Below, piece by piece: positions 59,301-64,000 of a stretch of DNA of 64,000 bases. Under the pieces are notes generated by a model. The model was not told the origin of the DNA. It made no database searches and saw only the letters and a program-made list of their open reading frames with translations. How positions within the stretch are numbered: position 1 is the first letter of the stretch; each line of letters begins with the position of its first letter. Position numbers and translations under genes: made by a program. The DNA is from Streptomyces sp. Root431 (GTDB lineage: Bacteria > Actinomycetota > Actinomycetes > Streptomycetales > Streptomycetaceae): NCBI RefSeq assembly GCF_001426585.1, contig NZ_LMEI01000011.1, positions 432,240-496,239 on the forward strand, read 5' to 3'.

Positions 59301-60037
59301 GAGGAGGGTCGTCCTTCCGGTCGCAGGAGTGGCGGGTGCAGGGCCGTGGCCTCGCCCGCCCGGTAGAGAGCGGCCGGTTTCCCCCGTCCGCCGGTGCGGC
59401 GCGGCGGTCCCTCCACGGCCCGGACGAAGCCGGGCGTAGTGAGGACCTTGCGCCGGAAGTTGGGGCGGTCGAGTTCGACGCCCCAGACCGTCTCGTACAC
59501 CTGCCGCAGCTCGCCGAGGGTGAACTCGGGCGGGCAGAAGGCGGTGGCGAGGCAGGTGTACTCGAGCTTGGCGCCGACGCGTTCGCGGGCGTCGGCGAGG
59601 ATCCGGTCGTGGTCGAAGGCCAGGGGCCCGTACGAGCCGTAGGGCAGCCACCGCGCCTCGACGGCGTCGCCGCCGCCGCGCGGTTCGGGCAGGCCGGGGA
59701 CGAGCGCGGTGAAGGCGATGGAGACGACCCGCATCCGGGGGTCCCGGTCCGGTTCGCTGTAGGTGCGGAGCTGTTCGAGGTGGAGTCCCGCGACGGTGGC
59801 CCCGGGCAGTCCGGTCTCCTCGGCGAGTTCGCGGCGGGCGGCCGTCTCAGCGGACTCGCGGGGCAGGACGAAGCCGCCGGGCAGCGCCCACTCCCCCGTG
59901 TAGGGCTCCTGGCCGCGCTGGACGAGGAGGACGTGCAGGCGTTCCTCGCGGACGGTGAGGACGGCGAGGTCGACGGTGACGGCGAAGGGCTCGAAGGCGT
60001 GCGGGTCGTAGCCCCCGGGCGCCGGAGGGGTGCTCAT
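59297..60037 (-). CDS. NrtR-like Nudix protein (NAD regulator or ADP-ribose pyrophosphatase)
   Basis: A 246-residue protein. The N-terminal Nudix domain (about 15-150) retains a complete Nudix box, GFVLPRESAETAARRELAEETGL in sections, so it may hydrolyse ADP-ribose or related dinucleotides. The C-terminal ~85 residues (FTLGELRQVYETVWG, DRPNFRRKVL) match the winged-helix DNA-binding part of NrtR regulators of NAD synthesis. Both activities could coexist. It overlaps both neighbours by ATGA. A palindromic operator in front of the operon (61172-61194) is its likely binding site, which would make the operon autoregulated. Confidence 0.85.
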   Translation of the reverse strand: MSTPPAPGGYDPHAFEPFAVTVDLAVLTVREERLHVLLVQRGQEPYTGEWALPGGFVLPRESAETAARRELAEETGLPGATVAGLHLEQLRTYSEPDRDPRMRVVSIAFTALVPGLPEPRGGGDAVEARWLPYGSYGPLAFDHDRILADARERVGAKLEYTCLATAFCPPEFTLGELRQVYETVWGVELDRPNFRRKVLTTPGFVRAVEGPPRRTGGRGKPAALYRAGEATALHPPLLRPEGRPSS

Positions 60038-61158
60038 CGGCGCTCCGGGTGGGAATCGGCAGGGATCAGGCCCTCGGCGAGGAGCGCGTCGACGGCGGCG
60101 ACGGCCGCCGCGAGCCGCTCCTCGTGCGGGCCGCTGAGGACGGCCGTCCGGCGGCCGGAGTGGGCGAGCTGGGTGAGGAGGCGCGCGGTCATCCAGGGCC
60201 GCAGGAGCTCCTCGTCGCCCTCGGCGTTCTCGCCTGCGGCGACGCCTCGGTGGTCGGTGAGCAGCCACAGGTGCTGTCGGCCGTGGGCGGCGATCTCCCC
60301 GGTCTCGGGGCTCGCGGTGCCCAGGTACCGCTCGTGCCGGATGGCGGTGGCGAAGGCGTCCGTGTCGCAGAAGAGGACGGGCGAGCCGGCCCTGGCCGCC
60401 TCCTCCTCCCGTTCGGCCTGGTGCTGCGCGATGACGGGGAAGTCGGAGGAGCGGAGGGTGACGTCGGACCGGGTGGCTCCGGGGCGCTCGGCGCGGAGCT
60501 CGGCGAGCTTGAGTGCGCCGAACTCCCGCTCGTACGCCGGTACGCACCGCGTGCGGGCCCAGACGCCGCCGCGCCGCCGGTAGTGGTCGGCGAGGGCGAG
60601 GGCCATGGTGGTGGTGCCGCTGGACTCGGCACCGAGGACGACGACGCGCCGGGTGAGCGCGGAGCGTACCGGCGGCTCCAGGAAGTCCCAGCAGCCGGCG
60701 GGGTCGGCGCGGACGGCGGCGTCGGTGACGGGGAAGCGGGTGGGGTCGGGGTCGACGCGCACGGTCTCCGCACCGAAGCGACGGCCGAGCTCCGCTCCGT
60801 ACGACTCTCCGTACGAATCCGCGGACGACGCTCCGTACAGCTCTCCGTACGGCTCCGCGGACGGCTCTCCGTACGAATCCGGGTACGGCCCCACCGGGAA
60901 GACGGCGTCGACGGGCTCGGGCACGGCTGCCCGCAGGCCGGCGGGGCTGTCGTCGGCGGCCGAGACGACGAGGGCGTCGGGGTGGATCTCGCGCATCCAG
61001 GCGACGCGGTCCGCCAGGGACGGGCTCTCGTCCGAGGAGCCGCGGACGAGCACGGTGAGGCGCTCGCACCGCTCGCGCGCGGTGCGGACGAGGTGGTGGT
61101 GACCGGCGTGCGGCGGAGAGAAGCCACCGACGACGAGACCGTGACCGTAGCGCTTCAC
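60034..61158 (-). CDS. NadR-like bifunctional protein (NMN adenylyltransferase / nicotinamide riboside kinase-like)
   Basis: A 374-residue protein. The N-terminal nucleotidyltransferase (about 1-180) has VVGGFSPPHAGHHHLV with the HxGH motif, and FPVTDAAVRADPAGCWDFL like the NadR adenylyltransferase signature. Between these, residues ~95-125 hold Tyr-Gly-Glu/Ser repeats encoded by a 36-bp tandem repeat. The C-terminal kinase-like domain (about 190-374) has GAESSGTTT where NadR has GESSGKST, so the P-loop lysine is missing. Loss of that lysine questions kinase activity. GTG 61158 follows AGGAGGGAGGT. First gene of the NAD operon. Confidence 0.87.
   Translation of the reverse strand: MKRYGHGLVVGGFSPPHAGHHHLVRTARERCERLTVLVRGSSDESPSLADRVAWMREIHPDALVVSAADDSPAGLRAAVPEPVDAVFPVGPYPDSYGEPSAEPYGELYGASSADSYGESYGAELGRRFGAETVRVDPDPTRFPVTDAAVRADPAGCWDFLEPPVRSALTRRVVVLGAESSGTTTMALALADHYRRRGGVWARTRCVPAYEREFGALKLAELRAERPGATRSDVTLRSSDFPVIAQHQAEREEEAARAGSPVLFCDTDAFATAIRHERYLGTASPETGEIAAHGRQHLWLLTDHRGVAAGENAEGDEELLRPWMTARLLTQLAHSGRRTAVLSGPHEERLAAAVAAVDALLAEGLIPADSHPERR
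60795..60886 (-). repeat. 36-bp tandem repeat inside the NadR-like gene
   Basis: Two copies with exact 36-bp period (60795-60830 and 60831-60866) plus a partial third begin CTCCGTAC. Each encodes about 12 residues such as SADSYGESYGAE. The insert sits in the middle of the adenylyltransferase domain. Confidence 0.75.
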
Positions 61159-61171
61159 GCCACCTCCCTCC

Positions 61172-61194
61172 TTTAGAGTCATCCTGACTATAAA
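61172..61194 (-). promoter_or_regulatory. 23-bp palindromic operator (candidate NrtR site)
   Basis: TTTA-g-AGTCA, a 3-bp centre, and TGACT-a-TAAA form a palindrome with nine of ten pairs matching. It overlaps the -10 and start-site region of the NAD operon promoter and ends about 14 bp before the NadR-like GTG. Confidence 0.7.
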
Positions 61195-61216
61195 TGAAGG
61201 CGCACTCCGGCCACAA
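61187..61216 (-). promoter_or_regulatory. Promoter of the nadR-like/nudix/ADP-ribosylglycohydrolase operon
   Basis: On the minus strand TTGTGG (61211-61216), an 18-nt spacer and TATAGT (61187-61192) form a good vegetative-type promoter. The palindromic operator covers its -10 element. Confidence 0.6.
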
Positions 61217-61225
61217 GCACGGGAA

Positions 61226-61256
61226 AGGCCCGTGACCGACCTGCGGTCACGGGCCT
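61226..61256 (-). terminator. Terminator hairpin downstream of rluB
   Basis: A perfect 13-bp stem (AGGCCCGTGACCG with its complement) around a 5-nt loop follows the rluB stop at 61276 by 20 bases on the minus strand. It separates rluB from the NAD operon promoter, which starts just beyond. Confidence 0.85.
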
Positions 61257-61275
61257 CTCTCGGCGAGGAGGGGGA

Positions 61276-62520
61276 TTACATCCCGACTTCCTTCATCAGC
61301 ATGCCGACCTCGGTGTTGGTCAGACGGCGCAGCCAGCCCGACTTCTGGTCGCCCAGGGAGATCGGGCCGAAGGCCGTACGGACCAGCTTGTCGACCGGGA
61401 AACCGGCCTCGGCCAGCATCCGGCGCACGATGTGCTTGCGGCCCTCGTGCAGGGTGACCTCGACGAGGTAGTTCTTTCCGGTCTGCTCGACGACACGGAA
61501 GTGGTCGGCGCGGGCGTACCCGTCCTCCAGCTCGATGCCGTCCTTGAGCATCCGGCCGACCTCGCGGGGCAGCGGGCCGGTGATGGCGGCGAGGTAGGTC
61601 TTCTTCACGCCGTACTTGGGGTGCGTGAGGCGGTGGGCCAGCTCGCCGTGGTTGGTGAGCAGGATGATGCCCTCGGTCTCCGTGTCGAGCCGGCCGACGT
61701 GGAAGAGCCGGGTCTCACGGTTGTTGACGTAGTCGCCGAGGCACTGGCGGCCTTCCGGGTCCTCCATGGTGGAGACGACGCCGGAGGGCTTGTTCAGCGC
61801 GAAGAACAGGTAGGACTGGGTGGCGACGGTGAGGCCGTCCACCTTGATCTCGTCCTTCTCCGGGTCGACGCGCATGCCCTGCTCGATCACGATCTGGCCG
61901 TTGACCTCGACGCGGGACTGCTCGATGAGCTCCTCGCAGGCACGCCGCGAGCCCACGCCGGCGCGGGCGAGGACCTTCTGCAGACGCTCGCCCTCCTGCT
62001 CGGCGCCGGGGAAGGTCTTCGGGGTCTTGATCTCCGGCTTGCCGGCGTACCGCTCCCGGTTGCGCTCCTCCGTACGGGCGTCGTACTCGCGCGAGCGGGA
62101 CGGCTCGGTACGGCCGCCACCGCGCTGCGGGGACTGCCGGGGGCCACCCTTGGCGCCGCCGCGCGCGGAGGAGCCGCGGCCGCTCTTGGGGCCGCCGGCG
62201 GAGCCGCCGAGGCCGGGTACGTCGTACTGGCGCTCTTCGGGACGCGGGTTGCGCGGCCTGCTGCTGCCGCTGCCCTGCCTGTCGTCGCGGCCGCCGCCGG
62301 CGCCGCGGTAGCCACCGCCACCGCTGCCACCGGAGCCGCGGTAGCCGCCACCGCCACCGCTGCCACCACGACCGGCGCCGCCACCGCTGCTGCCGCCACG
62401 GCCTCCGCCGCCACCGCTGCTGCCGCCGCGGCCACCGCCGCTGCCGCCGCGGCCGCCGCTGTTGCCACCACGGCTCCCGCCGTTGTTTCCGCTGCTGTTC
62501 CTGCCGCTGCTGCTTCGCAT
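61276..62520 (-). CDS. rluB: Ribosomal large-subunit pseudouridine synthase (RluB/RsuA family)
   Basis: A 414-residue enzyme. The first ~170 residues are disordered: Gly/Ser/Arg runs (GGRGGSGGGRGG, YRGSGGSGGGGYRG) then basic segments. The S4 RNA-binding domain (about 180-225) reads RLQKVLARAGVGSRRACEELI. The catalytic domain has LFHVGRLDTETEGIILLTN with the nucleophilic aspartate, and HEGRKHIVRRM near the end. It isomerises uridine in 23S (or 16S) rRNA. The RGG-like tail is longer than in most homologues and may add RNA binding or condensation. It follows scpB with a one-base TGATG overlap; scpA-scpB-rluB is a conserved order. Confidence 0.93.
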   Translation of the reverse strand: MRSSSGRNSSGNNGGSRGGNSGGRGGSGGGRGGSSGGGGGRGGSSGGGAGRGGSGGGGGYRGSGGSGGGGYRGAGGGRDDRQGSGSSRPRNPRPEERQYDVPGLGGSAGGPKSGRGSSARGGAKGGPRQSPQRGGGRTEPSRSREYDARTEERNRERYAGKPEIKTPKTFPGAEQEGERLQKVLARAGVGSRRACEELIEQSRVEVNGQIVIEQGMRVDPEKDEIKVDGLTVATQSYLFFALNKPSGVVSTMEDPEGRQCLGDYVNNRETRLFHVGRLDTETEGIILLTNHGELAHRLTHPKYGVKKTYLAAITGPLPREVGRMLKDGIELEDGYARADHFRVVEQTGKNYLVEVTLHEGRKHIVRRMLAEAGFPVDKLVRTAFGPISLGDQKSGWLRRLTNTEVGMLMKEVGM

Positions 62521-63113
62521 CAAATTTCCGTCTTGTCGTCTACGTCTGCGTCCGGATCGAACGACGGGACGCCTTCCAGCGAGTCCGGCTCGACCGCCTC
62601 GGCCTCGGGGAGGAAAGGCGCGAGCTCGGGGAGTTCGTCCAGGCCGCGCAGGCCCATCCGCTCCAGGAAGTAGTTCGTCGTCCTGTACAGGATCGCACCT
62701 GTTTCGGGTTCCGCGCCCGCCTCCTCCACCAGACCCCGCTGGAGGAGGGTCCTCATGACCCCGTCGCAGTTGACCCCGCGGACCGCGGAGACCCGGGAAC
62801 GGCTGACCGGCTGGCGGTACGCGACGACCGCGAGGGTCTCCAGGGCCGCCTGGGTGAGCCGGGCCTGCTGCCCGTCGAGCACGAAGGCCTCGACGGCCGC
62901 GGCGTGGGCGGCGCGGGTGTAGTAGCGCCAGCCGCCGGCCACCCGCCGCAGCTCGAAGCCGCGGCCCTGGGCGGTGTACTCGTCGGCCAGCTCGTGCAGG
63001 GCGTCGGCCACCTCGCGCGGGGCGCGGTCCAGGACCTTGGCGAGGTGCTGCTCGGTGGCGGGCTCGTCGACGACCATCAGGACGGCTTCGAGGGAGGGCT
63101 TGAGGTCGCTCAC
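62520..63113 (-). CDS. scpB: Segregation and condensation protein B
   Basis: A 197-residue condensin subunit with two winged-helix domains. Diagnostic segments are LKPSLEAVLMVVDEPATEQHLAKVL at the N-terminus, RGFELRRVAGGWRYYTR near 50, and the very conserved TQAALETLAVVAYRQPVSRSRVSAVRGVNCDGVMRTL (in parts) near 85-120. ScpB dimers bind ScpA and regulate SMC in chromosome organisation and segregation. The GTG start overlaps the scpA stop by GTGA. The C-terminal ~30 residues are acidic and probably flexible. Confidence 0.96.
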   Translation of the reverse strand: MSDLKPSLEAVLMVVDEPATEQHLAKVLDRAPREVADALHELADEYTAQGRGFELRRVAGGWRYYTRAAHAAAVEAFVLDGQQARLTQAALETLAVVAYRQPVSRSRVSAVRGVNCDGVMRTLLQRGLVEEAGAEPETGAILYRTTNYFLERMGLRGLDELPELAPFLPEAEAVEPDSLEGVPSFDPDADVDDKTEI

Positions 63114-64000
63114 TCCTGGGCCTCCGTTTCTGGGGCCGGTTCCGCATCACGGGCGGATTCCGGGTCCGGGGCGGATTCCGGGTCCTGGGCGGGTTCCCGG
63201 TCGAACTCGTCGGTGACGCGGGTCTCCCCGTCGCCGCCCGCCCACGTGACGGTGAGCTCCCCGAGGGCCGTCTCCTGGTCGAGGCCGACGGCCTTCTCGC
63301 GGTAGAGCTCGAGAAGGGCGAGGAAGCGGGCGACGACCGTGAGGGTGTCCCCGGCGTCCTCGATCAGCTCGCGGAAGGCGGCCGTCCCGCGCTCGCGCAG
63401 CAGGGCGACGACCACGGCGGCCTGCTCCTGGACGCTGACGAGCGGGGCGTGGATGTGGTCGACGTACACCTGGGGCTCGGCCTTGGGCTGCATGGCCTTG
63501 ACCGCCAGCCTGGCGAAGCCCTCGGCCCCGATGGAGATGACGACCTCGGGGAGCAGCTCGGCGTGGTGCGGTTCGAGTCCGACGGTACGGGGGTGGCGGC
63601 GGCCCTCGGTCTCCCAGCGGTCCTGGAAGATCTCCGCGATCCGCTTGTACGCGCGGTACTGGAGGAGGCGGGCGAAGAGCAGGTCGCGGGCCTCCAGGAG
63701 CGCGAGGTCGGCCTCGTCCTCCACCTCGGCGGCGGGGAGCAGCCGGGCGGCCTTGAGGTCGAGCAGGGTGGCGGCGACGACGAGGAACTCGGTGGTCTGG
63801 TCGAGGTCGCCGTCGGGGCCCAGGGCGCGCAGGTGCGCCATGAACTCGTCGGTGACCTGGGAGAGGGCGACCTCGGTGACGTCGAGCTTGTGCTTGGTGA
63901 TCAGCTGGAGGAGCAGGTCGAAAGGCCCCTCGAAGTTCGCGAGCCGCACGGTGAACCGCCCGTCACCGGCCTCGGCGGCCTCCGCGACCTCGACGGGCTC
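63110..64000 (-). CDS. scpA: Segregation and condensation protein A (N-terminus outside window)
   Basis: At least 296 residues of the kleisin subunit of SMC-ScpAB. The conserved opening RLANFEGPFDLLLQLITKHKLDVTEV (in parts) is present, but the reading frame stays open upstream through an acidic stretch to the window edge, as expected for actinobacterial ScpA with an N-terminal extension. The GTG at 63949 is thus probably internal. The C-terminal winged helix (about FRELIEDAGDTLTVVARFLALLELYREKAV) binds the SMC head. A Glu/Asp/Pro-rich tail ends the protein. The stop overlaps scpB. Confidence 0.95.
   Translation of the reverse strand, partial: EPVEVAEAAEAGDGRFTVRLANFEGPFDLLLQLITKHKLDVTEVALSQVTDEFMAHLRALGPDGDLDQTTEFLVVAATLLDLKAARLLPAAEVEDEADLALLEARDLLFARLLQYRAYKRIAEIFQDRWETEGRRHPRTVGLEPHHAELLPEVVISIGAEGFARLAVKAMQPKAEPQVYVDHIHAPLVSVQEQAAVVVALLRERGTAAFRELIEDAGDTLTVVARFLALLELYREKAVGLDQETALGELTVTWAGGDGETRVTDEFDREPAQDPESAPDPESARDAEPAPETEAQE

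Noticed and set aside
63949..63951. GTG at 63949 as the start of scpA
   Set aside because: The frame stays open upstream to the window edge with an acidic extension usual for actinobacterial ScpA, and no ribosome binding site precedes this GTG.

Overview
The window is a very GC-rich (roughly 70% or more by eye) stretch of actinobacterial chromosome, almost certainly Streptomyces. Pointers are the frequent GTG starts, ATGA/GTGA-coupled genes, streptogrisin-type proteases, Streptomyces-typical DUF families, a SepF-like division protein, and a conserved block der-plsC-cmk-tyrA-aroH ... rluB-scpB-scpA. From memory the gene order resembles the SCO1730-SCO1770 part of the S. coelicolor core; this was not checked. 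No rRNA, tRNA, CRISPR array, complete IS element or prophage was seen.

Layout. 0-4.4 kb: polysaccharide deacetylase, AAA ATPase, GntR regulator, tandem-GNAT enzyme, DUF402 protein and a small secreted protein. 4.6-8.4 kb: tripartite tricarboxylate transporter tctCBA, divergent from a leaderless CitB-type response regulator. 8.5-11.4 kb: exported hydrolases (sortase-anchored LPMO, M15 peptidase, lipase) and a palindromic MITE-like element. 11.7-16.2 kb: SOS-type mutasome operon (dnaE2 plus a degenerate Y-family polymerase) behind LexA-like boxes. 16.3-22.9 kb: membrane protein, GNAT protein, adhE and a divergent hydrolase sharing a Rex operator. 23-25 kb: two streptogrisin-like proteases.

25.1-33.4 kb is the most interesting part. 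Two divergent operons together encode two substrate-binding proteins, two permeases, one ATPase, a flavoprotein, a GNAT acetyltransferase and a DUF1684 protein. Each operon starts with a tiny ORF ending in Cys-stop. One of these matches the actinobacterial cysteine/sulfur leader-peptide motif, and a hairpin covers the ribosome binding site downstream. The gene set parallels the B. subtilis snaA-tcyJKLMN S-alkyl-cysteine salvage operon, so I read it as a cysteine-responsive organosulfur uptake and salvage locus.

33.5-45.7 kb: Cys-rich DUF5685 protein, SepF-like protein, DHA2 exporter, PAP2 phosphatase, I78 inhibitor, orphan cytochrome oxidase subunit I, WYL regulator, glycosyltransferase and two lipoproteins. 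45.3-49.1 kb: a branched-chain-amino-acid-type ABC system in which LivH, LivM and LivG form one polypeptide joined through an exact 120-bp tandem repeat, followed by a LivF whose P-loop lysine is arginine. 49.1-56.6 kb: Rpf-like muralytic enzyme, an unknown gene pair, and the der/plsC/cmk/tyrA/aroH housekeeping block. 56.7-61.2 kb: small enzymes, then a coupled NAD(+)/ADP-ribose operon (NadR-like protein, NrtR-like Nudix protein, ADP-ribosylglycohydrolase) with a palindromic operator over its promoter. 61.3-64 kb: rluB, scpB and scpA (scpA runs off the window).
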